Of a DNA stretch of 64,000 nt, positions 1-12,277 are shown piece by piece (within the stretch, counting starts at the first letter, position 1; every line of letters starts with the position of its first letter). A program made the position numbers and the translations under genes. The stretch lies in the NCBI GenBank assembly GCA_029948255.1, contig JALIZF010001938.1, positions 186,001-250,000 on the forward strand. The letters run 5' to 3'. Below the pieces are notes generated by a model. That model saw only the letters and a list, made by a program, of their open reading frames with translations. It was not told the DNA's origin and ran no database searches. The DNA is from Telmatactis stephensoni. Lineage: Eukaryota; Cnidaria; Anthozoa; Actiniaria; Isophelliidae.

Positions 1-3000
1 AGGTCATGGGAAGGGCTGCTAATCTGGTTCTGTATATGTGCTATGATATCATTGGCTCTATCACCCATTGCTTTCCCATGGAAATTCTCAAGATCTTCAA
101 CACCTAAAAATAACACAAACAGCAACATTAACAAAATTACACAACTTGCTCTTAGGATTTCATGACAGCATGGGACAGGGCCATAGCAAGACAAATTCTT
201 TTGGGGGGCCCAGCTGGGGGGAAAACCAAAGGGTGCATAATAATTAACTATTAAGCTAAATTTGCTTTCAAAGGTCTTTGTTGGAAACTTGAAGGGATTT
301 TGAAGATTAAAAGCTTGAGGTTTGTAGGCGTAATCTTTCTTTTCTGGTGTACAGCAAATCATATTTTAAATGGGTTAAGATGGGCAATTTCATTCTTGAC
401 TGAGGTGAAAATGACATGCTTGAGCAACTTAAAAAGTATACTATGAAGCAAGGGAATTAACCCTTTCGCTCCTACAGCGCCCAAAAGCAGCCGTAAAAAT
501 TCTACTCGTCTAAAAAATTACTTCTTCCTTAAAAAGGACAACTCAAACTCAACTTTGGTACGAAAGTAAACTCTAGAAATGAGTTAAGCTTTGAAAATCA
601 AACATTATGAAACAACTGGCGATTTCTGCAGAAATTCATCATTTCAAGGCAAGGAAAGGAAAAAATCACCATTTTGGGCTCAATTTTCATCGTTGAAAAT
701 CACACATTTTGGACCTCAATTTTTCTCAACAAATTATCCTTTCCTGCACACGAAACAGCATTAACAACCAAATTCAGTCCTAGTCTTGTGTTCTCATGGA
801 CTTTTTGGCCCTCTTTTCCTTTCACGGACACAGCTGTGGCTGATTCATTGTGGCCATTTTGCAAGCATGTGTTTTTGGACTTTTATGATCTAAATGCATT
901 CTGGGTAATTCAGCTCCTACGCGACAGCCCCAGCCCTTCCCTCCATCTTTTAGAGTTTTTAGTCAAGTCTCGAGTCCCCTCGGAATTCTGCTCAAATTTC
1001 ACGCTTGTTGTGTTCCTTAATCGTCACAACTCCCAAAAAATGCCATGGCAGGTCCGAGAAATTGCCCTTGGACGAGCTTCAAAGCACACTTCGTGTTGGC
1101 GCCACTCAAAATTCACAGAGTCAAAGCTACGAGCCAAAATGCCTACAAAGTGTTACACCTTGACAAATGGCAAGTAAGCTCTCTGCTACTTCCAGGCTTA
1201 ATGACGCCCAGCCAGTAGCAACCAAAGGCCAAAAATTTGCTCGAAAATTCACAGAAATCCAAGTTTTCTGGACTTTCAAACGCCACCATCACTTGACCAA
1301 AAACGCCACCGCTTCAAACTGGTTTCAACTGGTTAACTTGAGCCCTCAATAGTACAAGACAGCAGAAGTTTCTATGGTTACTCCAGTAAGCAGGCGAAAA
1401 AAATACACAAATCGATTGTGACCTCAAAATCGTGTTAAAAAATCCTCAAAAATCCCCAGTAACGAAAGTGTTAATAAAAGTGCGCACATTGGAATGCACG
1501 CGGAGATGCACAGTAGCAAGGGTCCCAAACTACCTTAATATATAATATAATATATAACCTTTTAGTCTAGACAACACAATATGACATTGGGCTCACCTGG
1601 AAAACCTTTTCCCTTAAAAGTCTTGGCTAAAATACACGTTGGCCGTCCTTTGGTGTTTTCTGCCTCAAAAAATGCCCTACACAGTGCCTCTACATCATGG
1701 CCATCAACAACTAAGGTATTCCACCTGTAAAATACAAATGATCATTTATTCAAACCCTTTCATTAATTAATGATTTTAGACTGTCAAATGTTTTAGGCTT
1801 GATAATGTTCATGAATAAACATGTTTTTGTTTTAGGTTTGCATTTTGTTTGTCTTTTCTGTTGTATTGCAATTAAAATGGTGCATAGCTTGAAGGCCTAT
1901 CAATCTAGTTAATATTTTCACAAATGGATATAAAAGGCCCTCTCTTATGGCAGGCACCTAAGGGTTGGGAGACTAATGACCACAAAAATTATTTGTTTGA
2001 AATTCCATGACTTTTTCAGATATGTACCTTTCAAATTTCATGAAGATTTTCTATGACTGACTGTGAACTCTGTGAAATCTCAACATGCATTTTCACATTA
2101 CATTATGCTAGTTATATCTCAACAATGAGATAATGGTTGATAAGGATACATACCCAAAAGCCTCAGCCCTCTTCTTGTATGTCTCCATGTTATGTTCCAG
2201 TGAGGTTGGCTGACTTTGTCCAAGACGATTGATATCAAAGATGGCTACCAAGTTGTCTAGCTTGTAGTAGCTGGCAAAGTGCATGGCTTCCCACACTGAT
2301 CCTTCAGCACTCTCACCATCACCCAACACACAGAAAACACGATAACTACGCAACAAATCATGAGTGTTAGGTCACACACAACTTTAACTGAATAAAAATA
2401 AATAAAAATAATATTTTCGCAGCAGCATATACCCACATAGTGGTTCTTCATCTGCTGGCACTCACTACCTCTACACTAAGTATTTTGCTTACAACTCACA
2501 TGGTGATTTTACTGAGGGAAGAAAAACCTGGAGAAACACTCTCTTGGCATGATAACAACAACACATCAAACTGAGTTGACCATTAATTATTTAGCAATGT
2601 AATTGAAATGTTTCTTCCACATAAATTTATTATAATTATTATGCCGAGCTCTCGCACTACTAGTGCATCTTCAGGGCAAACAGCATGAATACAATTGAAT
2701 AAAATGGCTAGAAAAACTATGCACATGCACAACTTATCAACCAATGAGAGAACCAGGAGATCACGAAAATATACAAACGTGACAAACAGTAAGCGTGCGC
2801 TTAAACGTAAATACATAGAATAGAGTGAGCAAACAAACTTAAAAGCAAATTACAAAATACAAAGTGATATATACAAATAGAAACAATAACAAATGTTACA
2901 AAAACCTAACTAAAATCAATTACACAGCATTCTTAATAATTGGTTCATAGCTTGGTGGAATTACTCTACCACTGTCTCGATTGAAGATAGCGTTACTGTT

Positions 3001-6000
3001 CTTAGTTGTGAGGCAAGCCTCAGCCCACTTGCTTTGATGCCAACTCTGCTCACTGGCCAATATCTTCACTTTATCCCATGCATACTTGAGGTCAGTAGAA
3101 CAACAGTGCTCTGTTAGGGCGGATGGATCAACCTTGGCTAACCAGACACTAGCCTTATCTTCCTTTGTTCTGGTGGCCAAAGATCTTCCCGTCTCACCAA
3201 TATAGACAAGTTTGTTATGGTTGTATATTTTGCGATCTCATGGTTCTCTCATTGGTTGATAGGTTGTGCATGTGCATAGTTTTTCTGGCCATTTGATTCA
3301 ATAATTGTATTCATGCTGTTTGCCCTGAAGATGCACTAGTAGTGCGAGAGCTTGGCATAATATAATATATTCATGTGGAAGACACATTTCAATAATTTAC
3401 AATGATTATTCCCGCATACAACAAAATTCTAGACTTATTTAGCATTGTTTCCATGTGTCTAACTTAGGCTAATTGGACCTCAAATACTCCAGTCTAAACT
3501 ACTAGTCTGCTGTCAGTATAATTCAGACTTCTCTTTCTCAAAGTCTACCATCAGGGGTGGGGGTATACACTAATGCTATCAACAAAGATTATCATTGGTA
3601 GGAATAATTTGGTGTTCATCTAAGAATTGCATTCAATGATGAAAACATGGCATTTAAGAAGTGATAAAAGTGGAGTACCTGGCCTTGTCAAAGAACTTTC
3701 CTGTGTAAGCCATGCCGCAAGCACAGCTAAGGCCTTGACCAAGTGATCCTGTAGCCACATCAACAAAAGACTGTCGCTGCTATTGTAAAAAACACATCAG
3801 CAATCAGCATTTGCACATTCACCACTGTCATAGCCATACAAACAGGTTGATTTAGACAACACAAAGTGATAAGAGCATGTAACACACACTGATGAATTAC
3901 GTTTGAAATGATTACTGTTGATGTCGTTGACTGTGGCGACATCATCACGGCAGACACATAATGAACAAAATAATGTGTTCTATTCCTCATATCATCCCAT
4001 AATACTTGTAATCACAAACATGACACTTACAGGGACAGGGTGACCTTCCAATTCAGAATCAATCTTTCTCAATGTCATCAAATGTTCTTCAGAGAAAAGA
4101 CCAGCTTCAGCCCAAGCTGAGTACAACACTGGAGCCGCATGTCCCTAAATGAAAACAAAACAAAACTGTTCATTAAATGCACAATTGATGGCGTCTGCAA
4201 AGGTTTACTGACAGATTTTGTATGAGGAGCAGAGGCTTCAATAAAGGGCAGATCACCAGGTACCCAGAATTAAAATTTAAATTTCAAAATCAATAAACTG
4301 ATTTGCAAATCAGCTCTATCGACGTCTTGACTGAGTGGGAGGGTCAGATAGGAAAATCAGAATGAATTACCATTTTATCGTTATTTTTTGGCATGGTGGT
4401 CCAGGTCCAGATATGAGTTCTTCTTCACCACCCTCTAAACTCACTTGACTACCTCTAAGGTTTTCTTAAGATGCAGAGCCTAGTACATTGCAATTGGTTA
4501 TTCATCAGGAAGTGTTAGTATATATATGTAGGGAATCACTTTATTATTATATCCACATCCACTGGATATGAGCAAGCGCGCGCTCTGATTGGTTCCTCTA
4601 CTACTAGGATATCAGCTCATATCCCGTGAGTAGAGAAGTAAACAAAATGGCGGAGCGTTTCGCCGACGTTATTTCGTTTTTAAACTTGAAAATAATTAAA
4701 ATTCTGCATTTCTCACAATCCAGTGGATGTGGATATAATAAAACAATTATTCCACTCAATCTCGTCGTACATGGCTAATAGCCGACTCGGCGCTACGCGC
4801 CTCGTCGGCTATGAGCTCATGTACGACTCGATTTTGTGGAATAATTGTTAAATATATCATCTCACCTTGGAGAGAACAAATCTATCATTGGATGCATCAG
4901 CTGGGTTGCTCACTAAAAGAACAAAAACAATCTTAGTTTTATTCATATTCACTTCGTCTCTATTCCAATTCCAATAAGTGTGAAGCTGCTAATAAAGCAA
5001 TGACTGAATTTATAGGGCAAGTTGCAGTGTCAAACATCTACTCATAAAATTGTTTTGAGAAAGCTTGAAAGCTGGAAGTGGTTAAACAAAAACATGCAGA
5101 GGCTTCAGGGTAATTGCAGATTGTCAACGTAGACAACATAAATTAAATAGATAGGAAACACACAAGATAAACCTCATCTCTTGTCAGTCTATGGTCTGGG
5201 CACAAGTAACAACTGGGGTGACTTCACATGTTATTTACAAGAGTAGCTATTGTTTTAGCTCTCAAGAACAAAAGCTTCACTCGTAAATTACAAGTGTAAA
5301 AGTTTTATTGAAGTGACCTGTGGATATCAGTACATTCCCTACTTTCACAATGACTAGAATGCTTTCTGGTTTTTGGGGGGCGTAGGTTTTCTAATTCAAA
5401 TTAAACAGATTGTAATCCAAATCAAAAAGATTTAAATGATAATAACTATCCCCAAAAGAGATGGCAACACGGTTATGTGAAAGTAGAGAATATAGATAAA
5501 AGTGTAAATATTTATCCAATAAAGCTGTCTATTTAATATGCATCCAACCCTGAACAATATATGCTTAGTCATTCTAGGGTATCATTTATATGTAAATAAC
5601 TTTGCAAGCATATTACATGATATATATACACATTGATTTGCTGTGGGATTCATAAACTCATCTAGCATTCTTACACTCATCTGGTGCACAATTAAAAAAT
5701 TGTCTTTCATAGGCACTGTTTGGACTAACTTGAAGATTGTTGACAAAAATAAAATGTTTGGCACAATAGATGAACTGTGAAGTTAGCCATGCAAAACAAA
5801 CACACCACCTTGTGAAAGCTAGAACTTTCACACACACACACACCCACACACACACAAATTAAGGCCATAATTCCAGCTCAAATCAAAGAATATAAATATT
5901 AAAAGCAATATTATTATTAGACAAGATCATGTGCTCACATCTCTGCTAATGACAAGTCGCATTAATAAAAAATAAAATCAATAAAAGAAAAATATCAGAA

Positions 6001-7002
6001 TGCATAGTAAAAATGCACAAAACAAGCTCAGTAAAGATATGTAATTAATAGTATTTATCTGCAAGGTGAGTTATTTAATCCCTGTCATTAAAGTCTAACA
6101 ATGACAGCACGTGAGATCACTGTACAAAAAGTACATTATTGTACATGACAATCAAAAAACTTGCACGTAACATAATCTTTTCAAGAACGAAATAGTTGAA
6201 GGAATAGATCGAATGATTGATCAATGATTCGACTGCCATCAAAAATTCTACAATTAAAATTAAAGCTTAAGTCATAAAGGGTGTATTTACATGGACGATT
6301 TCGTCTCAGTTTGAGTCCTTTACGAAACGAGTTCCAGCCCAGGTGGAAAAGATCCTCGTGTCATCCAGAGTAAGAAAGACTCATGTAAACGTCAATGAAT
6401 TCTTGTCCTGCACTCCATCTAAACGTCTAACTTGCAAATCGTGCAAAACACGTTTCGTGCCGAACTCAGTCTATGTAAACGTAGCCAAAGCCAATTACAA
6501 TGAAGCTTTTATTTCAACTTAAATTTCTCTGGTTTTACTCTGTCTCAGAAGAGTAATAAATCTTCAAGCAATTTTCTAGCTAGAAATACATGGCGAAAAA
6601 GGATACAAGCACACACAGATAATACCATTTTTCAAAAGAAGAAAAAAATTGACATGAAGCCATGCACAGTGCAGCCAGTGCACGGTGTAAGCTGATGCGT
6701 CCAAATGCAAAGTTTTCGCAACGAGACACCTACCAACTCACCTTTATATCGCATTGTGTTGAAGAACAAAACTGACATTATCTCTGCCATAGACGCGCAT
6801 GATGTTGGGTGGCTAACAACAAGTAATAAAAGAAAAGATCAACGGTGAAAGAAAATTTGCAGAGCACGAGGTGAAAGCAAACTCCACAAACTTACCCAGA
6901 TTTTGCAGCGTTTGTAGCTTTAATGCTGTTAATTCTCAGCTTATTTCCTATGTCCTTCAAAGACTGGACCTTCTTCTGGTCAGGACGGTGATAGTCAGTC
7001 AT
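1..7002 (-). CDS. TKT: Transketolase gene, N-terminal exons (3' end beyond window)
   Basis: Transketolase moves two-carbon ketol units between sugar phosphates in the non-oxidative pentose phosphate pathway, using thiamine diphosphate, in the cytosol. Eight exons with GT-AG borders and matching phases are read on the minus strand: 6896-7002 (start, [11 protein letters not shown]), 6742-6812, 4866-4912, 4031-4144, 3679-3779, 2154-2345, 1597-1724 and 1-103 (continues past the left edge). The joined reading contains the family signatures RFVLSKGHAAP (cofactor-binding histidine), [11 protein letters not shown], the thiamine-diphosphate motif beginning [14 protein letters not shown], and AKTFKGKG. 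About 254 residues of a usual ~620 are present, with no frameshift or stop. Introns hold mobile-element debris, notably a Penelope-like remnant at 2.6-3.4 kb and two palindromic MITEs at 4.5-4.85 kb. Identity is secure; exon edges were set by eye. Confidence 0.95.
104..1596. repeat. Transketolase intron 7 with a dispersed repeat
   Basis: No coding exon is seen here. The stretch from about 464 (TTAACCCTTTCGCTCCTAC) to about 1538 looks like a dispersed repeat. Its right end, in reverse complement, begins TAAGGTAGT and matches 49009-49050 over roughly 35 bp (shared ACCCTTGCTACTG core). ORFs of 167 and 61 codons in this intron have biased composition and no recognisable domain, so they are not called as genes. 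Confidence 0.4.
2643..2673 (-). ncRNA. Degenerate hammerhead ribozyme-like core, left copy
   Basis: Inverted counterpart of the motif at 3325-3350, with the same CTGAAGA box, hairpin and GAGA. On the minus strand it lies downstream of the GIY-YIG fragment, as expected for the element's 3' repeat. Activity is doubtful for the same reason. Confidence 0.4.
2920..3243 (-). pseudogene. GIY-YIG endonuclease fragment of a Penelope-like element
   Basis: Open minus-strand reading of about 105 codons with the GIY-YIG hallmark YIGETGRS near its start and a lysine-rich segment after it. In Penelope-like elements this domain follows the reverse transcriptase and nicks target DNA. Here the upstream reverse transcriptase is missing and the fragment is flanked by inverted copies of the element end. 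It is a relic inside a host intron and shows no sign of separate expression. Confidence 0.65.
3325..3350 (+). ncRNA. Degenerate hammerhead ribozyme-like core, right copy
   Basis: CTGAAGA matches the CUGANGA core box. It is followed by a GCACT-AGT-AGTGC hairpin in the stem II position and then GAGA where a hammerhead needs GAAA. Hammerhead motifs are known in the terminal repeats of Penelope-like elements. The changed A makes self-cleavage unlikely. Confidence 0.4.
4545..4742. mobile_element. MITE with ~23-bp terminal inverted repeats
   Basis: TTATTATATCCACATCCACT at the left is mirrored by the complementary end at 4720-4742. The interior has no ORF and includes AAACAAAATGGCGGAGCG. It lies in the transketolase intron between the exons at 4031-4144 and 4866-4912. 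The target duplication was not resolved, so the superfamily is open. Confidence 0.6.
4743..4849. repeat. Near-perfect palindromic (fold-back) element
   Basis: AACAATTATTCCACT at the left pairs with GTGGAATAATTGTT at the right. Inner arms GTCGTACATG / CATGTACGAC and GCCGAC / GTCGGC close on a CG-rich loop. It directly abuts the MITE at 4545-4742 and ends about 16 bp before the exon at 4866. Confidence 0.6.
4913..6741. other. Transketolase intron 2, no gene seen
   Basis: AT-rich intron of about 1.8 kb. Apart from a short CA/GT microsatellite near 5826-5861 there is no convincing coding or structured element. Confidence 0.6.
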
Positions 7003-7661
7003 TTCGATGGAGAATAAAGTACAAACGATAAAGCAATGTCAGCAAGAAGATCGCACTTCACCACGATCGAGCTGAGGATACTACCACGTGAATATCACGT
7101 ATTTGATTGGACGACGAAAATGCAGACAGACAGACCATCTCTGACATGAAGCAATGATGTCATTATTGCAAGCTGTTTGCAGCTTCACTTACTAAATCTT
7201 TTAGGGGAATTTTTTACGGAAATCGGCTTTAATATGTTTTAGCCTATGAACAGGCTTTGAGGGGGAAGAAGAAGGAAAAAAAGGGCTTGTAAAGGAGAAA
7301 AGGGGAGGGAGAGTCCTTCCCCCACCCGTCCCTCCCTAGAGCCTGTAAGCTATGTTGCTTTGTTGAACCAATCATAAACTGCATAAATGTAAAATAACAA
7401 CTTTAATGACATTTCTCAATAATAAAGTCCTTTTAGTCTGAATGTTTTAATATTTTTTGTAATTTATGGAACAACTATAATTGATAGACCTCCGACTTTC
7501 GGCCGAGTCCGTATACACTTCACCCATATCGGGCCCATATCGTTTCAAATTAAGCAGAATATTTGACTACGGCTAAAAGTCACTAGTGATGGGGAAAATA
7601 TCGCATAATAAAGTCTTGAAGTCTGAAATATCCCTCCAGGGCTTCCGTAGGATTCGCTAAG

Positions 7662-7802
7662 TAAAATAAAATAAAATAAAATAAAATAAAATAAAATAAA
7701 ATAAAATAAAATAAAATAAAATAAAATAAAATAAAATAAAATAAAATAAAATAAAATAAAATAAAATAAAATAAAATAAAATAAAATAAAATAAAATAAA
7801 AT
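7662..7802. repeat. (TAAAA)n microsatellite, about 28 units
   Basis: Uninterrupted pentanucleotide array. On the minus strand it gives a spurious Phe/Ile/Leu/Tyr ORF. Such arrays can start from the A-rich tail of a retroelement, but none is recognised next to it. Confidence 0.95.
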
Positions 7803-8097
7803 CTTTTAGCATTTCACGTATCATCCTACAAGACGCTAGAAAACTAAAGATTCCCACGATGAATGTTTTTTTACTTCACTCAGTGTTTACTCAGTTCTTA
7901 ACCTTACACATTTCATGGCCATAATTGTAAGGTATTCAAAATTTATTATAAAAAAAACGTTTAGCTTACTTTGGGTTCACGTTAATTGTTTCAGTCATCA
8001 AGCATGTCCACTCATCTAGTGAATTCTGATATACCACTATTTCAAAAAATCACCAATCGCCGATCGCCATTCGCCCCGTCAACTTTTTTTGAAATAG

Positions 8098-8695
8098 TAT
8101 ATTAGACAAGGCGCATTTTCGAAAAATCAGACACCTGGAGGCATTTTGGGGTAGAGGCTGGTAACATAACTATTCTAAACCGATTTTTCATGCTGAATGC
8201 GAATATGACTGTTACCAAGACGTATTCTGCAATCTTATATGTGTAAATGACGTATTTTATGAATTGCTACAGTCATTTCATATTAACGGCTTTTTCATGT
8301 AATTCCAAAAGTTCCCAAACTTAAAAACAATTACCATAGCTGGAAAGAGCATATCAAAATCAGTAAAACTGTGCAGGTTGAAGGAAATCAGTTGAAAAAT
8401 CAAGGAGATACGAATTTTCAAAAATCGAAATTTTGTATGAAAACACTTACAGTTATGCAAGAGATACAAACAAATTTCGATTTTTGAAAATTCGTATCTC
8501 CTTGATTTTTCAACAGATATCCTTCAAACTTCACAGTTTTACTGATTTTGATGTGCTCTTTCCATCCATGGTCACCGTCATATTCGCATTCAGCATGAAA
8601 AATTAGTTTAGAATAGTTATGCTACCAGCCTCTACCCCAAAATGCCTTCTGCACTTTTTGCGATCGACTTTTTCAGTTTTGCGCCTTGTCTATAT
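8098..8695. repeat. Long inverted repeat (fold-back element)
   Basis: The outer arm starting TAGACAAGGCGC is mirrored by GCGCCTTGTCTA near 8685. Inner segments pair too: CTCTACCCCAAAATGCC with its complement near 8150, and ACGAATTTTCAAAAATCG with its complement near 8490. The two halves are almost complete reverse complements, so the strand could fold into a ~290-bp hairpin. No coding is seen, and no clear target duplication. Confidence 0.75.
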
Positions 8696-9735
8696 GTGTT
8701 ATTGGGTTTACTTCTCTCACCTCGGAGAGCGGTCTAACTATAATCAAGTGGGTCTGTAATCACTTTTCTTGAAGTCAGTAAATTTAAAACATACAATAAA
8801 ATGCTTTTTGGGAATGGATATTTGCTCAAATTTCTTTCTTTCTTTCGTTTCTCCGTTTTCATTTTTCTTTCATTCATTCATTCATTCATTCCTTCTTTCT
8901 TTTGTTCTTTTCTTTCCTTCCCCTCCTTTTATCGGTTCTTTTTGTTTCAGCTCTTTACGTATTTGCAACTAAGAGACTACGTTGAAGTATTGCCAACAGT
9001 TGCTTTATTAATCACAGGCTATATCTACAATATACAGTGCTCGGCTACAAGATATTTCTAAGCATATAAACACTTTATGTGATAACTATGTAAAAGGCTG
9101 TTTTGTTCTTGGTACCATGGTATGTAGACCCTGTGAAAATAATTCGGTCATCAACATAATTCACTTTAGGCTGCCTCTATGGGGACAACAGAGTAAAGTT
9201 GAATTTGTAAAACGTTTTGGATTATTCACGTGCACACCGAGACAAAAGAGCTGTGTTTGTTAGAATCTTCAAATTCATGAAAACCATGGCCACCTTCTTG
9301 GGACAAGGGTAGTTAAATAAAAAATAACAAAATCACCTTTTGAATTACACCATGTAACGAAAACGTTGAACTAGAATGTTCTAAATAAATTTGAAATCTA
9401 ATTCGGTTTAACATTCTCTTTTCCTGGACTAATGAGCAAAATGTCCCTCACATCGATCGCCGAGAAACAATTAACAAACACCTGCTTGTAAAAAGAGCAG
9501 TTTCTTGACGTCCAGAAAATATTAATTCAAAAAATGAAATATATAGTAAACTTCAAATAATTTAGGTATTTTATTGAAGTATTTCAAAGTCAACTTATAT
9601 AAAACAAAGTTTCTAGCCTGGCGAAGCCATTTTCTCAGATACCTAATGATTGCTACGCTCGATGTGTTTTTTTTTTTTCCGACCAAAATGTTCAATGATT
9701 TTAAACGTTTTTCTACCAGACTTACCAGACGGCCA

Positions 9736-9978
9736 TCAAAGCCCCATCCTTTCGATAGCATTTTGGACTTCCTCAGGATGGTTGATGGCAAAGAGTTTTT
9801 GGTCTCGACTGGATAACCCATTACGACAGGATATACACAGAGCCACCAAACCGACCAGAACAGAAAGACCAATGGCCACCAAGACAGCTAAACCATCAAG
9901 GCCAAAGGTATCGTACAAAGAGAACACCCTTGACGTTGCTGGGACCACAGGGATTGCAGTAGCAGTGAAGTTTTTCAT
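9736..9978 (-). CDS. Possible small single-pass membrane protein, 80 aa
   Basis: I do not recognise the family. The ORF starts MKNFTATAIPVVPATSR, has a short Ser/Thr-rich N-terminus and one hydrophobic helix at about residues 29-50 (GLAVLVAIGLSVLVGLVALC). A cytoplasmic-looking tail of about 30 residues follows, containing CRNGLSSRDQ and HPEEVQNAIERMGL. The composition looks protein-like rather than repetitive. An AATAAA signal lies about 160 bp past the stop (9570-9575, minus). It may be a single-exon gene or the last exon of a longer one. Overlapping ORFs on the other strand and frame are regarded as shadows. Confidence 0.4.
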   Translation of the reverse strand: MKNFTATAIPVVPATSRVFSLYDTFGLDGLAVLVAIGLSVLVGLVALCISCRNGLSSRDQKLFAINHPEEVQNAIERMGL

Positions 9979-10655
9979 TATTCGTGCCCTTACTGAACGA
10001 TGTTGACTCTCTGACTAAGCTGGTAGAATGTTCCTGAGCAAAACGAAAACGTATTCAACTTTTAAGAAAGACCCAATCGGAAGCATTGGCTTTTGAAAGG
10101 AAAAGAAAAAGAAAGAACGTGTGATCTCTTCAAACCTAAAAATTAACGCCCATTGTTTCATGTTTTACTGACGTATGCGCTGATGCAACTAAAATTCAAC
10201 CAAAACGCTTTGGTTTTCATTCCACTGTCAAATAATTTTGAGTTGTTAGTACAGTTTTATCCCACTGAGACAAACAAATTTTTCATTAGCCAGTAGGCCA
10301 CAGGAAAGCTTTGCCCTGCACTGAGTAAAGATGCTTTTTAAACCTTTTGTTTGAACACAAGACATCGACCACCTGGCACTGATTCAGTGTGAATTTTAGC
10401 TCGTAATTGAAGTGATTGTAAATGAGTCAAGGAAACCAAAGATTTAATAGCAAGCCATTAAATGGTAATTTATGCAAAAAATAAACAAAATAGAAACACA
10501 ACCACACACATTATCCTGTTGTTCGTTTTTTGCTCTTCTACAGAAAATACCTTTGGGTACGTTAGAACTTTGATGCAGAAGTAAGGTTTTCGCTGGCATC
10601 TAGAATGTACATAAACAATACAAAACTGTTCAATGACGTCATAATTACCATCCTA

Positions 10656-11160
10656 AGGTGTTTACCACTAGCATTTTGGTGATCGATTTTGACAAAACTT
10701 CCAATTTTATTTTTGAAAATTGGTCAACTTACATTTGTCTGATCAAAATGATCTTCACACAAGATACTAAGGAGGGATTGACAATTTGATTGATGCCAAT
10801 TTTTTTCCATGACACGTTGCTATGGCAACGAAAAACAAAGATCATTGAATTCAGTTTTCCTAAAATATCTCCCGTTTTCGATAAGCTCTAGAAAAATGGC
10901 TATATAGGTGTTAAACTTCACTTTCTTGCACAGTTAACCAACTTAAAATCAGAAAGTTTTACCAGAGGGATTTTGAATAAATCATGAAAAATTTAACAAA
11001 ACTGTTAAATTTGGTGACAAATCAAATCAAATCTTTAATCCCTCCTTAGTATCTTGTTTGAAAATCATTTTGATCAGACAAATGTAAGTTGACCAATTTT
11101 CAAAAATAAAATTGGAAGTTTTGTCAAAATCGATCACCAAAATACTACTGGTAAACACCT
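10656..11160. mobile_element. TA-flanked MITE with ~130-bp inverted repeats (AGGTG ends)
   Basis: It starts AGGTGTTTACCA and ends TGGTAAACACCT, with TA on both sides (10654-10655, 11161-11162). The arms match for about 130 bp, including AACTTCCAATTTTATTTTTG and ACATTTGTCTGATCAAAATG. The TA target and long arms suggest a Tc1/mariner-type non-autonomous element. There is no ORF of note. Confidence 0.7.
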
Positions 11161-11275
11161 TAAGAGAAGAGTCAGTCCAAACTAGTCTCTACTAACAGTA
11201 CCTCCGTACAACGGAAGGATCTTTTCTTTGCTGGTCGTGCGACGATTCGGACATCACTCAAACATCTACGTTTTA

Positions 11276-12023
11276 AGGTGATTCCTCGGTAATTGATCCT
11301 ACCTATAAAACTCGCTATAAATGGGATATTTGTAGATTTCGAGTTACTTATTTTTTAACTGACAAAAAAAACGAGGGGGTCACCGTGCTCTTTTAAGAAA
11401 TATTTGGCTTGAAAGACAAGGGTGTTGTAGCGATTACGCGTGCACGTTCGATTGTTTTTACGGCTAATTCGTTGATAAGTCAATCGGGTCAGAAATAAAT
11501 TGATAGACTCAGAGTTAGCAGCATTGTAGTAGAATAAGATTAAGTGGCGAGTTGTACTTTAAGAAAGACCATTTTAAGCTTGATAAAATGCATTTTAGGA
11601 CATTTATTTACAAATTTTAGAAACCACTTTCGCGCGGAAACGTTCGAGTTTGGACATTTTAGTGCTAAAATACGCACGAAAAACGTCATTTTTTCAATGT
11701 TTCTACCTATAACTTTTCTTAATTTTCAAATATGTTTTGTAAATCATAACAAGAATGGAAAGCAAAATTTGAAATAAGAAATGGGGTCACCGTGCTCGTT
11801 AGAGAGTTATTCTCAAAATTACCATCAAATTTGTGGTAAAATCGGCACTTTTCAGAAAAGGTACTGGGGCGAGTTTTACAAAACTCACTATTTGTCGCAC
11901 CAAAACTTGCACAATTGTTTCCAATGGTGTTTAATCTGAATGAAAATGCTGACAAAGTCGTAATACTGTGCTTACTGAACCATGCGCGGTAGACGTGCGG
12001 GGTGCAAAACAGAGGAATCACCT
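11276..12023. mobile_element. TA-flanked element with AGGTGATTCCTC ends
   Basis: AGGTGATTCCTC at the left is the complement of GAGGAATCACCT at the right end, with TA on both sides. The interior repeats GGGGTCACCGTGCTC (near 11375 and 11783) but holds no convincing gene. It shares the AGGTG terminus and TA target with 10656-11160 and 22951-24387. Confidence 0.65.
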
Positions 12024-12277
12024 TAATTCGCTCAGGGTCATGCTACTGATATTGAATTCTAGAGCATTCAACGGAAAACCTAACCTAGGCAATCTCACTT
12101 CAAGGTAAACTCTCTACTTCGTGTATGTAATCGCATGGGGCCGAGTAAAATTACGAGAACCCTAATTGATTCCCTATAGTATATACTGTGCGCTCAACCA
12201 GCTGTAGCGTTTGATCAATCCGTCTTAATGTGCTGGGTTGTAACGGGTTGGTGAACCCACTACTGCATGCGCCCAAC

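Larger units (their letters stand above)
2639..3362 (-). mobile_element. Penelope-like element remnant with inverted terminal copies
   Basis: The remnant lies in transketolase intron 5, between the exons at 2154-2345 and 3679-3779. About 120 bp at 2639-2760 recurs in inverted orientation at 3242-3362; both contain CTGAAGATGCACTAGTAGTG. Between them, minus-strand coding from about 3243 to 2920 reads as a GIY-YIG endonuclease tail: [11 protein letters not shown], then [19 protein letters not shown], and an ending close to the Penelope-like terminus ([15 protein letters not shown]). No reverse transcriptase is present, so this is a truncated copy. The terminal repeats hold a degenerate hammerhead-like core, known in Penelope-like elements. 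The superfamily call is fairly safe. Confidence 0.7.
7003..9569. other. Intergenic region upstream of transketolase
   Basis: It contains the transketolase 5' leader (just above 7002), a pentanucleotide microsatellite and a 600-bp inverted repeat, described separately. Short ORFs here are made of simple repeats. No other gene is recognised. Confidence 0.5.

Noticed and set aside
674..1352. Two plus-strand ORFs of 167 and 61 codons
   Set aside because: They lie antisense in a transketolase intron within a dispersed repeat; composition and lack of domains argue against genes.
7657..7857. 66-codon Phe/Ile/Leu/Tyr-rich ORF
   Set aside because: It is simply the translation of the (TAAAA)n array.
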